The position numbers were made by a program, and so were the translations under genes. A stretch of DNA of 64,000 nucleotides from Talinum fruticosum (taxonomy: Eukaryota; Streptophyta; Magnoliopsida; Caryophyllales; Talinaceae). The notes under the pieces are model-generated. The model was not told the origin of the DNA. It saw nothing but the letters and a program-made list of their open reading frames with translations, and searched no databases. Of this stretch, positions 1 to 10,947 are shown in pieces. Positions within the stretch are counted from its first letter, which is position 1. Every line of letters begins with the position of its first letter. The stretch spans positions 6,849,001 through 6,913,000 of the forward strand of contig JAITYX010000021.1 in assembly GCA_021018815.1 (NCBI GenBank), read 5' to 3'.

Positions 1-760
1 CCTGTGGGGACACCCGTGGTGAGTGGCAGTGGCTCCCAAACTCTATTTTCTTATCTTCTATCTATCTTGTCCTTGTGGGATGTCTATGAAAAGTTCATTT
101 CAATATTCTAAGTAACATATTAGCTCAATAAAATCCATTAAAATACACATGCAACATACATACTTTTCATACCAAGTTTTGGACAAACTAACACTACATA
201 AAATTTATGATCAATCTTCAATTCAAGTTATTTAATAAATAAGTCGCATATATGAATCGAACTTTCTTGTTTAGACTTTCCTTTAATTCGAGCGTCACAT
301 ATTCTCTACAAGAATGTATTGAGTGGGTCTTGGATGGTCACGGTCATTTGACCCATGACTCGACCCGACCCATTTATTAAAAAGTATTGCCCAACCCGTT
401 AAGTAAGTGGCCAGCCCAGCCCGACCCGGTCCGGCCCGTTGCCCCTGCCCTAATTAGCGTCATTTCTTTGAGAGAAAAAAACCCCTTTATTTTTTTCTAT
501 TCTCCACTGTAAAAAAATTCCCACTTGGTTAACCAAAAATACAAAAAATAGAAGGTTCTGTTCTCTTTTTTCACTGCTAGCAATGGAAAAAAATGTAGAA
601 TAATTAATCTTAAAAAGAAAAAAATCATCCTTAATCAAATTTCATTTTTTTTTTTTGAAGTAAAATATTTTGGAACATCATAAAAAAAGAATCCCATGTT
701 GCCAGTGCTGAGATTTTGAGCAAACCCAATCAATGAATGAATACAGAGCTTTAATTTCTA
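1..760. other. intergenic, no gene seen
   Basis: No convincing reading frame on either strand. Around 320-450 there is a GC-richer patch repeating 'gacccgacc'/'ggcccg' motifs, which looks like the end of a dispersed repeat, but no partner end is visible. The rest is AT-rich. Confidence 0.5.
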
Positions 761-763
761 TAA

Positions 764-828
764 AAAAAGGTACACTGCAATAGAGAAAAGGTTCACTGCA
801 GTAGAGAAAAGGTTCACTGCGATAGAGA
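764..828. repeat. 21-bp tandem repeat, about 3 copies
   Basis: Three consecutive, slightly diverged copies of a unit of the form aaaaggttcactgcaatagag, the first reading 'ggtacac' in place of 'ggttcac'. It lies downstream of the FAR1-like gene's stop codon. Function unknown. Confidence 0.8.
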
Positions 829-1035
829 AAAAGTATACTAAAGTTCTATAAAAATTTCTTCAATGATCACAATCTATTACCGTGTAAGTTTTTAATAATA
901 ACCAATAAATGTACCATATATGTTTTAATAATATGAAGGTGCTCAAAAAAGTTATTCAATATCGACATCTTCAATGATCAATTTTGCAATCATCAATGAA
1001 TTCCTTGTATGTTGTTCAACATTCACAACATGTCT

Positions 1036-3800
1036 TCACTCAGCTGCTGGAATGTTTGGGCTTATGTTAAGAGGGCTAATGCTATTTGTGGCTTGCTTTG
1101 AAGCATTCTTCTTTCTTGCCTTCACTTGATTGCTCATCTTTTTAGCTATGCTCACTTTTCTTTTATTTCTTTGCCCTTTCTCCCTTGTCTTATTGGGATT
1201 TTGGACTATTCCTCTTGAGTTTGTATTTTCCTCTTCTGATCCACAATTGTATATTGGGCCAATATCCTTTTCAAGAGCATCCTTAGCCTTTCCAAACAAT
1301 TCGTCCCAAAAAGCTCTTGTTTTCTCATTTGTGGCAGATGCAATTATGAGGGTACTAAATTTTCGCAGTGCTTGCAACCGCCAAACTGATGACGAAGTGC
1401 CGGTAGATTTGCTGAAACATCTTGCATTATTATCACCTCCCCAAGCCTTGACGTTTTTCCTCCATCTATCCAATATATATTTCTCAGGTATCTTCTTGAC
1501 ACAATACATGTTAAATATCCTCAAGATATGGAAGCACAGAATTCCCATTTCATCAAATTTTTGCATGTACAAGAAGCTGTTTCATTGACCCAATTGATGT
1601 TAACAATGTGGAAAAAGTCATCAACTTGTTCCCTCCATACTCTATATGTTAAACATGAAGCGGTCTCTTGAATTTTGGCCTGTGCACAAGATACTCCTTT
1701 TTGTACTCTTGCTGAAAAATATGATACGCTTCAGCCGTATACACTTCCGTTGCATGAATCAATATATGTACATGGGCAAAACAGGTTTCTGGCCGTCCAT
1801 CCCAACAATCATAGTCTTTTCCGTTCTCTTTACTTCTCCACTCAGCTACCACATCAAGAAAGTTATTATAAAATTCACAAAGATCAGTAGTTGCTTGAAG
1901 TCTGCAAGAAATTGAGCGATTGGTTGATTCTACCCTCTGGGAAGATAAGATGCCTCCGGAAAAAAATCTTTACCAAAAGCCGGACACCAATGATGTCTAC
2001 TTCTATGAAGCTTCTTGAGCCAATCATTTTCAGCACAATTGTATTCTGTAGTCAACCTGGGAAAATCAAAAGAAAACAAAAGGATGCGGTGAGTGGTGAT
2101 AAGGCAAATGTTTGAATAATGATTAATTAATTTGGAAAAGAAGCTACAATGAAGCTCTTGCCTAGTCCAATAATGATTAAACTCTTCTTCAGTATCACAA
2201 CCCATGAGTACATGGTTGAATTTGTCTGTGAAATTCTCCTGACATCTCAACATTCTTATATGATTCTTTGAATTTTCAATAATATGCCACACACATAGTC
2301 TGTGATGTGCTTGCGGAAATACCACTTTGATAGCAGCAGCAATGGAAGGTGCTTGGTCTGTCATTATAGTCCTAGGATGCTTTCCACCCATTGATTCCAA
2401 GAAAGTTTTAAAAAGCCAGATAAATGACTCTATCCTTTCATTCAAAATGAACCCACATCCAAGCATTATATTCTTATTGTGATGGTTTATTCCAACAAAC
2501 GGTGCACATATCATGTCGTATTTGTTGGTCCTGTATGTGGTGTCAAATATAATCACATCTCCAAAGAGATCATAATCTTCTCTCATCATGCTATCCCTCC
2601 AAAAATGCTAGTGAGACTTGATCCTTCGCCAAGTTCAAAGTCAAAGTAAAAGTTGACATCCTCAACTTTCCTTTTCCTCAATATTCCCATTAAAGTGTTA
2701 CTATCAGTACCGTCCAAGTGCTTTCTTTTATCTGCAGCAAGCATATTATATGCATCTCTGATGGTAAACCCGAGGGCAGGTGAACCGCCTACCTCCTTCT
2801 TCAATAATTTCACGGTATCAGAAACTTTTATTCTACATGATTTCATTAGTTTTAGTAACTCTAATTCAGCACTAGTCACTTTTCGTTGAGATTTCATAAA
2901 GTGGCGTTTGTTCACATTGCAAAATGGATGATTGTGCAGCTTATCATGTCTCACGACAGTCCACGCACCATTTCTGTCTACTGAGAACTGAACCATTGCT
3001 TTGCAACCAACTCGTGTGACTTTCTTGACGTATGCCCTTTTGTCACCTTCGACTTCATTTTTCCCACTTTGTCTCTTACTTCCTTGTTTCGCACAACAAT
3101 ACCTCTTCATAGTTATACCAGTGCCATCTGTTCTAGGTCTGTTATTGTGGCGACGAATGTTGAATCCCACCATTAAACCATAATTGTTATACAGATCATA
3201 TGCTTCTTGCTCAGAGTTTACCGTTTTCCCCATTAATTCAAATTCAACATTCTCTTCATATAATTTCTCAGTAAGATTTTGATTTTGAGGATCTGCAATT
3301 TAGGTTAATAACTTATAAGAGAAATAAAATAGAACAACTTGAATAGGTAAAAACTGTTATTAGTCGTTTATATTGTTTGTTAATCTAGTGTACCTTTAAC
3401 GGTTCAGAAGTGTATCTTTATCAGCAAATTAATGTACTTTTAATGGTTCAGAAGTGTATCTTTTTATACCTCGTGATTTAACTTTTAAGAATATTGTCTT
3501 TAAGGAATTTTATCAAACATGTAACGTGCAATAATATGAAAACTAACAAATTAACACAAGTTACACAGCAATGTAACTTCAGCATGATTCTAATAACTCA
3601 TATATTTAGCATAAATCATACGTACCTTCAGGTTCAGGCTGTTGTTCTCCTTCTTCAATTTCTTCTTCCATTGCATCAGGTTCAGGCTGTTGTTCAACTT
3701 CTAATTCAGCAGGTTCAGGTTCTTGTTCAACCTCTAATAATTGTAATTCATCAATCAGTAATAGCTCTACTTCAGCAATTCTATTATCTTCAGAATCCAT
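1036..3800 (-). CDS. FAR1-RELATED SEQUENCE-like protein (MULE-derived), 2 exons, 4 frameshifts as sequenced
   Basis: Exon 1 is 3800-3626. It starts at the ATG at 3800 and is very acidic (runs of E, Q and P). A GT donor at 3625 and a ttgcag acceptor ending at 3293 enclose a 333-bp intron, and exon 2 runs 3292-1036. Domains in order: FAR1 DNA-binding domain (YDLYNNYGLMVGFNIRR, then a GC-A core and HNHPF), MULE transposase core (GDVIIFDTTYRTNKYDM, IMTDQAPS), SWIM zinc finger (C-T-C, then C-F-H), and a lysine-rich tail that could be a nuclear signal. The frame changes at 2601-2605, 1960-1966, 1698-1702 and 1558-1562, each within an A/T run and each consistent with one missing base. With these the CDS would be 2436 nt (811 aa), the usual FRS size. 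FRS proteins are domesticated transposases acting as transcription factors, many in light signalling. A non-domesticated transposase remains possible because no flanking TIRs were found. Confidence 0.82.
3389..3470. repeat. short direct duplication inside the FAR1-like intron
   Basis: The motif ggttcagaagtgtatctttt occurs twice about 40 bp apart, with similar flanks ('aatgtac', 'tttaa'). It is a local tandem duplication within the intron between the acidic first exon and the FAR1 domain. Confidence 0.7.
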
Positions 3801-4023
3801 CAATTGCTACTCGATTAGGGTTTGGTTTGCAGCAATTAAGTGTGATTTGGAAATCAATTAGAGAAATATTTATCTTCAGTGTAGTTGGGGGAATGGGCTT
3901 TGGAAAGCATCAGTGAGGATTGCTGGAGCATGATATCACGGGAAAGCATCAGTTAGAATTGGGCTTTGAAAAATTTCAGCGTGGCCCATTTATACTTTAG
4001 CTATTATTATATACCTATGCACA

Positions 4024-4053
4024 GTGCAAGGTACACACGGTTGTACCTTGCAC
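4024..4053. repeat. perfect 12-bp stem hairpin
   Basis: GTGCAAGGTACA is followed by a 6-nt loop and then its exact reverse complement. It lies upstream of the FAR1-like gene, between that gene and the MULE. It could be the subterminal hairpin of a small transposon; no partner end was recognised. Confidence 0.75.
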
Positions 4054-4367
4054 TTTTTGAGAGAGAGAGAGTAGTGTGCAGGAGAAGGAGAAGCTAACGG
4101 GGAGTTACAGTGGCGGGAAACTCTGCTTGCTTTTTCAACAATTTCTCAGGGGCACGGAGAGGATCGATGAGGCCCAGTGCAGAAGATCACAGCTCAACAT
4201 TTGGGCTGACCCAAGATATCAGTCCAGACTTTCATCCATATTCAACATAATCAACATTTCTATTGATTGTTAACAATTATACATACAAACTATACTGTAG
4301 TTGCACGTCTATGACCAAAACTATATAAATACATATAAAAATATATAAAAGGATTATATGGACACCC

Positions 4368-4459
4368 CTTTTAGGTGCCCATCACTTATTAGGGAGTACA
4401 ATCAATCCTAACAATTCAATTTTAATCTGATGGCTCAAATTAAAAATATTTTTTAATTA
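4368..4459 (+). repeat. left TIR of the MULE
   Basis: It pairs in inverted orientation with 10311-10403. The shared core includes gagtacaatcaatc, attcaattttaatc and atggctcaaattaaaaa. The outer end has AGGTG in both copies. Confidence 0.85.
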
Positions 4460-4479
4460 ATAAAAAAAAAGAAAAATAT

Positions 4480-5160
4480 TTTTTTTGGAAGGGGGATTTT
4501 CAGTTTGGAGTTCATCATTGCCTTCGCTCTGCCTCTTCCAACTGAACCTTTTATCTCCTTGCTTTGTCCTTGCATCCATAGCATTCCCCCTGACTCAATC
4601 ATTGCCCCTGACCCAACCTCACTCCCTGCCCTTGGACCGCCCAGTCTTGCCGAGGTTCCTGCCCCAGCGCCGCCCAGGACGGCTGCTGCCCATGCCCCTG
4701 CACCACCTAGCTCATCCCATGCTCAGCCACCAGTCACAATGGAATCTACTACTAAACTCTAATTGGTAAGATATGAACATTATAAAGTTCCAGTGATATA
4801 GTATGAGTCGAAATTTTGGATTGAGATTATGGTATGTCAGGGATAAAGTTCTAGATATGAACATTGCAAAGTTCCTGCCTACAAATTAATTCAATTCAAT
4901 TGGCAAAATTTTGATTAGTCTACTAAAACTTTAATTGGTGAGATTTTGATTTTTTGGGGTCTCTATAATTTTCATTTTACTTTTAACACTATACTTTTGT
5001 GTTCAACAGTTTAAAATTTCAATTGTAATTAGTAATATACTTAATTATCTTTAAGAAGAATTGAATTGAGTGTGCTCGCCTTTGATTATGTAGGAAGATT
5101 TTTTAGATCTTTAAGAAGAATTTCAAGGCAAATTTGAAGCTTTACTAATACTTTTCTTAT
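4480..5160 (+). other. MULE left subterminal and leader region
   Basis: From 4485 to 4769 there is a C-rich, proline/serine-coding stretch in two overlapping frames with no domain I recognise; it may be untranslated leader. From 4770 to 5160 the sequence is AT-rich and a short phrase around 'gttc..atatgaacat' is repeated. Translation of the transposase homology begins just after. Confidence 0.4.
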
Positions 5161-5182
5161 TTTGATTTTTAATCAGGATTAA

Positions 5183-7490
5183 TTGATAAATTTTTTGCTA
5201 GATTGTATTGAGGAAACTACTCAAGAAAAGAATACACAACATCAAACACCCAACAAATGGACAAGTCCTACACATATTGTAAAGGAGTGGATACCCGTTT
5301 GTGATGAGGACTTAAAATCGAAAGAAGGCTTGAAGTTTTCCAACTTTGAAGAATGTGAGAAATTCTATAAATCTTACGCTCATCATGTTGGTTTTAGTGT
5401 TCCTAAATCAAGAAATAAGAAGACTAAAGATGGTATCGACAAGTATAAATACTATGTTTGTTCTAAAGAAGGGTTTAGGCAAACTTCAACCGATGTGAAC
5501 AACAATCAAAAGGTGAAGTTGACTAGGGAAGGTTGTAATGCTATGGTTGGTTTTAGAAGAACAAATAAGGCAAGTTATGTGCTTTTCAAATTCTATGAAG
5601 GCCATACACATTTATTTGCTACTCCTAGGAAATAAAACATGTTAATTTCTAATAGGGGTGTGAATAATAGATCTTTATTCAAATTACTTACTCGTGCTAA
5701 TATTGGTCCTTCTAAAGCTCATCGCATCATAAAAAAGTAGGTTGATGATTTTGAAAATGTTTGATGTAGTAAGTAAGACTTGAAATTTTTTCAAATGGAG
5801 TTGCAAGCTTTTTTCAAGGATTCAGATGCACAAATGTTCATTGACATTTTTAAGAGAAATCAAAAGGTTAATATATCATTCTATTATGCTTACGAGTTAG
5901 ATGTTGATGGTACACTTATTAAACATGTGTTATGGGCATATGGTATCGCAAGAATGAATTATTCATTATATAGTGATGTGGTCTCTTTTGATACAACATA
6001 TGATACTAATAGATACAAAATGATATTTACTCCATTCATTGAGTTAAATAATCATAAATTGTGCGTTACATTTGGGCTGCATTCTTGGGGGATAAAAAGA
6101 CAGAATCCTTTATGTGGTTATTTGATAAGTTCTTAGATGGAATGGGTGATCATTTGTCTGTTTGTCTTATTACTGATCAAGATGCTGCAATGAAAGTAGC
6201 AATACAAGCAGCATTTCAGTCCATTACTCATTGATTTTGCATTGGCATATCATGAGAAAATTATCTAAAAAGTAGAATCCTCGTTGAATAGTAACAATGA
6301 TTTTCTTATTCAATTCAAATCATGTGTCTACAACTCAGAAACCTCAATAAAATTTGAACAAGGGTGGAAAAATAATATCCAAGACTTTGGGTTCCAAAAT
6401 AATGCATGGTTGTCAAGTTTGTATGAAATTCAGAATATGTGGATACCTACGTATTTCAATGATTTGTTGTTGGGAGAAATTTTAAGAACCACACCTAAAT
6501 CTGAAAGTGAGAATCAATTCTTTAGCAATTTCACAAACCCACATTTGAGCTTGGATAAGTTCTGGATGCGATTTGAGAGTGCAGTGGAGTTGTAAAGGCA
6601 TGTACAATTGCAGGTGGATAATGATACCTCTTCTTTAATTATTGTATTGAAGACCTCCAAAGATTTAGAGAAACATGCAGGTGAATCTATATTTGTACCT
6701 ATTTTTATATTTTCACTGTCATATCTCGATTTAAAAACCTATATTTATGTTAGTTTTTATAAATTTGCAGGTGAGATTTATACCTATGCTAACTTTTATA
6801 AGTTTGAATATGAGTTGTGGAATGCTTGTATAAAGTGTGAAATTGATGATAAGCTAGCGACAGATGAGGGGCTAGTTATTACTATAGCAGAAAATAGCCG
6901 GGACAATAGAAAGGCAAGTTTTATATAACCCCTCCAACCATGTTCCACGTTCGAATGTGAAGGCATCCCTTATTGCCATATATTGTGTATTTTGAAGGGA
7001 AAAACATTACATGAGTTGCCAAGCTATTATATATTGAATCGATGGACTAAAATAGCGACAAGCAAGCCAATTTTTGATGTGAATGATGTACTTTTAGAGG
7101 GGCACTCTCAAATGGATCATGAGGACAACTTAATTTCTAAAAGTTGGTTGGACCTTTTGGATTGTATTCAAGTAGCCAGAAGAGACATTGAAAAGCAAAC
7201 TCTTATTACTAAAAGACTTTCAAATGTTTTAAAAGAAGTGAAGGAGTTGAATGGTAATACAAGTGAAAGTAAAATGAGTGAGTTTCAGTCATTTATTGGA
7301 TCAAGTGCCCCGAGCAAGTTGACATTCTTTCACCTAGACAATGTAACACTAAAGGAAGTGGTAAATGAATTAAAGGTGGAAATGAGAAAGCATTGGAGCA
7401 ACAAACAAAGAGGTTGAGGCTTTGCAAAGCTTGTGGAGAACAAGGTTATCATGATAGTCGTAATTATCCTTCAAAAAGATCTACATAATA
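5183..7490 (+). pseudogene. MULE transposase with FAR1 domain and SWIM finger, decayed
   Basis: The parts are in the correct order in several frames. The FAR1 DNA-binding domain is at about 5318-5630 (FEECEKFYKSYAHHVGFSV, GCNAMVGF). The transposase core is at about 5800-6210 (DVVSFDTTYDTNRYKMIF, then LITDQDAAMKVAIQAAF in a shifted frame). The middle region is at 6284-6595 (MWIPTYFNDLLLGEILRTT). A degenerate SWIM finger at about 6935-6985 reads GIPYCHIL where families have CxH, so a finger cysteine is lost. A CCHC-like zinc knuckle (LCKACGEQGYH) follows at about 7415-7470. In-frame stops, a TGA where H-R/F-C is expected near 6231, and a duplicated intron-like insert near 6685-6770 show genuine decay. 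A frame change at 6074-6076 (GGG) is consistent with one lost G. It sits inside matching TIRs, so it is the element's own transposase. Confidence 0.85.
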
Positions 7491-7499
7491 TAAGGTGAC

Positions 7500-7845
7500 A
7501 ATTAGCATTTTTAGTTGTACTTTATATTTTATTTTGATCGTGCTCTAATTATGTAATATTTTTTTCTTTAGGTTGAATCGAAGATGCATAAGTGTTGGAG
7601 TACAAATGCAACTAGCAATTTTGGAGACTTTGTTGGTGACTTTGAATGGGAAGTCGTGGAGACGGAGAGCAATGGTTGTGTATTTTAATCATTAGTTTAT
7701 ATTAGAGAATTTGTTGGGTTGAACTCTTAAAGAATATATATATTAGATTATTGCGTAATTATTAGTGCTTAAGTGGTTGTATTCTTTATTTGACAGTGTG
7801 TGTATTTTAAATATTGTATTTTAATGGGAAGATGGAGAGCACTTA
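7500..7845. other. AT-rich stretch after the transposase, no gene
   Basis: A few short open stretches follow the transposase (for example about 7570-7690) and could be a last exon or 3' UTR. I recognise no domain. Confidence 0.35.
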
Positions 7846-8330
7846 AGTTATATTCATGTGTGTTTCAAGCTTCAAGTCTTGAATTTTGAATGTGAGTTAT
7901 ATCGTTTGTGTTTCAAGCTTCAAGTCTCGACTTTTGAATATGAGTTATATGGATTGAGCATTAGGTTGTATGTGAGTTATATTCGTGTGTGTTTCAAGTT
8001 TCAAGTCTTGGCTTTTGAATGTGGGTTATATTTGTGTGTTTCAAGCTTCAAGGCTTTTGAACTTGGCTTTGTGGATTAAGCATTAGGCTTAGTTGCATGA
8101 TCATTAGGTTGTATGTGAGTTATATTCGTGTGTGTTTCGAGATTCAAGTCTTGGCTTTTGAATGTGAGTTATATTCGTGTGTGTTTCAAGTTTCAAGTCT
8201 TGGCTTTTGAATGTGGGTTATATTTGTGTGTTTCAAGCTTTAAGTCTTGGCTTTTGAATGTGGGTTATATTTGTGTGTTTCAAGCTTCAAATCTTGGCTT
8301 TTGAACTCAACTTTGTGTATTGAGTATTAG
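7846..8330. repeat. minisatellite, about 48-50 bp unit, about 8 copies
   Basis: The unit contains gttatattcgtgtgtgtttc, aagcttcaagtcttggc and ttttgaatgtg. Copies start near 7848, 7896, 7976, 8025, 8116, 8166, 8215 and 8263. Two copies carry a longer tail ending in 'attaggcttagttgcatga'. Reading frames across it are by-products of the repeat. Confidence 0.85.
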
Positions 8331-8381
8331 GCTTAGTTGCATGAGTTTTGTGCATTGATCTCTATGTACATCAAGTTATAA

Positions 8382-8452
8382 ATCCTATGTAGGATTCGAA
8401 CCCACATCTCCATGCACTATGGCACGTTGCTCTACCTTTAAGCTAATAGTCT
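8382..8452 (-). pseudogene. tRNA-like sequence with A-box and B-box
   Basis: On the minus strand, TAGCTTAAAGG fits the internal A box and GGTTCGAATCC is a perfect B box. A T-arm (GTGGG/CCTAC), a short D-arm (GCT/AGC) and an anticodon-type stem (CGTGC/GCATG) can be drawn. The anticodon loop has only 6 bases and the acceptor stem (AGACTAT against ATAGGAT) has two mismatches, so this is probably a degenerate tRNA, an organelle-derived tRNA copy, or the head of a tRNA-derived SINE. Confidence 0.45.
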
Positions 8453-8459
8453 TAAAAGT

Positions 8460-9830
8460 TCGAACTTGATTCCACAACACTTGAACCAAGTCATACATGT
8501 ATCAGTCAAACTCACCTTCAGTTTCTTAATCAAACTCATATTTAGTTTCTTCTTCTTGCTATGCTTAGCTATGAATTTTAATATATTCAATATCAAATAT
8601 TTACATGTATCAGTCACTATTAGCAAACTCATATTTCTTTCTTCCCAAAAACAGTATATAGAAATAGATTTGCATGTATGTAATATATGATACAGTGTCA
8701 TATGCTTCTTCAGTGTTTTGGCCATTGTGATCACTTCTTCAGTGTTTTGGCCATTAGTAGATTCAAAATACTTAGCACAGTCTGAATTATACTTTGGATG
8801 TAAAGACATCTAAAAATATATGTTCATGAGTCTCTAACTGATCGTTGCACATATAATAGTTCTCATAATGAATTGGTATACTCAATTTAAGCAACATGTC
8901 TAAAGCAGGTAATCTCCCAAACTTATCCTCCAAAAGCAGAAAATGCTTTTGAATATTAAATATATTCCAAATTATAGAAGACATATGATGCATGAAATAC
9001 GACATTTGAGTCAATTATAACCATTAAAAATAGTATATTGATTATGAGTAGTAGAAAGTGATTAACTTTCCACCAAAACATTGTGCAAATATTCCCTGAC
9101 CTTAATTATCTTCTTCTAATACCACCATTACATGAGTAGTACAAACCTAAATTGAGAGGATGCGGAGGTGACCTTTCAATCAAATTACTGTTTTTCTTAT
9201 TGATGTTTCATGTATGTTGTTGTATTGTCTTTCCTGAACATGGTTTTTTTTTTCCTCGTATGCTTTCTACATGTTGTATCCATTCTGTGCAGAGAAACAA
9301 TGTGCAAACTCACAATTCAGAGTGCATGGATACACCTTCAAAGTGCACAAAACATACCAATTTCACATTTCCCTCTCTATGTCTTGTCTACCCTAAATTA
9401 ATTTCACTTTCCATAATCTGCACAAATTTCACTTTCAGCACAGACTTGACATGGTCTGCACAAATTTCACTTTTAGCATAACTTTAAGTCACCAATGATA
9501 GAATGTGAATTGCAAGACCCAAAGACCACATGTCTATTCACAACACATTGTGCTCAGACATGATCACAACAACCATTATTATATCAAATTTAACTTTCAG
9601 GAAGATAATAGAGCACAATACATTCTACTCAGGCATAAAGCAGCTAAATGGAAACACCAAATCCATAAAAATGATACATTAGATTCAAAAAAATAACATC
9701 TTCAAGAACCCAGCCACGAATCAAAATCACCCAACATTAACCTAAATTAGAATCAATTCACAAATCCAATACCGAATTCGATTTCTCCTTCCTAAACCAG
9801 AATTAATTGAAAATCAAAAGAGATAAAAAA
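8460..9830. other. interior of the MULE, no gene recognised
   Basis: Only short unrelated frames are present. Small direct repeats occur (for example 'cttcttcagtgttttggccatt' twice near 8710-8755). It may be captured or unrelated filler DNA within the element. Confidence 0.35.
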
Positions 9831-9859
9831 GGTGGACACCTGCAATTTACTCCTTATTC

Positions 9860-10240
9860 GATTTTGATAGCAACGACAGTGAGAGAGAGAGCGGGCTTGG
9901 CGGTTCATCAACGGGGGCAGGCGGCTAGGCAGATCGACAAGGGAACACGACGAAAGTGAGAGAGAGAGAGCGGGCTCGGTGGTTCATCGACGGGGGCATA
10001 CGGCTGTGTAGATCGACGAGAGTGAGAGAGAGCCGACTCGGCGGTGGAAGGCGGTTGGACTGATCAATGAGGGAGAGTGATGAAAGAGAAAGGGAACGGG
10101 AAAGAGGCATGATCGACGATAGCGAGAGACAGAATGAGGGGATGGGTAGAGAGAGCAGAGAGAGAGAGATAGAGGCGAGAGAGCTCCGAAAGAGACAAGA
10201 GAGCTCCGAAAGAGACAAGAGAGCTCGAGAAGAAGGAGAG
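9860..10240. repeat. GA-rich imperfect tandem repeats, MULE right subterminal region
   Basis: Repeats of about 60-75 bp contain ggttcatcgacgggggca and agatcgacgagagtgagagag, followed by short repeats of agctccgaaagagacaagag. Both strands are open because of the composition. GC content is much higher than in neighbouring DNA, as often seen next to MULE ends. Confidence 0.65.
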
Positions 10241-10310
10241 CTGAAAACAACAATGAATAAGGAGACCGATACACCCCCACCCCCAAAAAACTATTTTTCT
10301 TTTTTTCAGC

Positions 10311-10403
10311 TAATTAAAAAGCGTTTTTAATTTGAGCCATAAGATTAAAATTGAATGGCTAAGATTGATTGTACTCACTTAATAAATGGTGCTCACCTAA
10401 AAG
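10311..10403 (-). repeat. right TIR of the MULE
   Basis: Inverted copy of 4368-4459. The core taagattgattgtactcact is the counterpart of agtacaatcaatccta on the left. Confidence 0.85.
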
Positions 10404-10947
10404 CATTTTTATATTAATTATTTAAAAAGAAAAATATATCCACTTTGTTCTTTGAGCTTATTATTATTTTTATTGTTATAAATTTATTGAAAATAATAAA
10501 ATTAAAAACTAATTATAAAAATAAAATTAATTAATATCATTACATAACAAGGAAGGGTATAAGTCTATTGAGTATGAATAATCTAACTTACTCCATAATT
10601 TTGAAACTATAATAAAATTTTATCCAAAAACCCCATACCTTATTATCTACTTTTCACACTTGTATCCATGACACCCACGGATACATCCACCTAATAAACC
10701 CCAAGAAAGTAGCCGTTTGCAGTGGACACCGGCAGAAACCCCATTCGAAAAATTTGGCTTTACATAATCATCTGCCGATCCCCTCCTCTCTCTGTCTCTC
10801 CGCATCCCTGATATAAATCCCATTCAAAAACTAAATCCCATTCAAAAACTTCGACCGTTGTAAACAGCTTTCCCTAATCATTCTTCCCCTCTCTCTCTTT
10901 TTCCTCCAAACTTGTTCTGCTCCAGAATCAACCGTTTAAAATTGAGA

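Larger units (their letters stand above)
4368..10403 (+). mobile_element. Mutator-like element (MULE) with long terminal inverted repeats
   Basis: The left end reads cttttaggtgcc and onward; the reverse complement of the right end reads cttttaggtgagc and onward. About 90 bases align with roughly a dozen mismatches, and weaker similarity continues inward past an A-rich stretch. Between the ends, on the plus strand, lies a FAR1-domain MULE transposase (5183-7490), then a minisatellite and a GA-rich right subterminal region. Long TIRs plus this transposase are typical of Mutator superfamily elements. I could not find a clean 9-bp target duplication at the outer ends, so the exact boundaries are uncertain by a few bases. 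Total length is about 6.0 kb. Confidence 0.8.

Noticed and set aside
1130..1588. 152-codon plus-strand frame
   Set aside because: It is the antisense of the FAR1-like gene's SWIM and C-terminal region, which has clear homology on the minus strand.
4340..4368. A 9-bp target duplication for the MULE (attatatgg against ttttatatt)
   Set aside because: Only about five of nine positions match at the two ends, which is not enough to claim a duplication.
9925..10330. Overlapping open frames on both strands (Ser/Leu-rich and Arg/Glu-rich)
   Set aside because: They come from GA-rich repeats of the MULE subterminal region.
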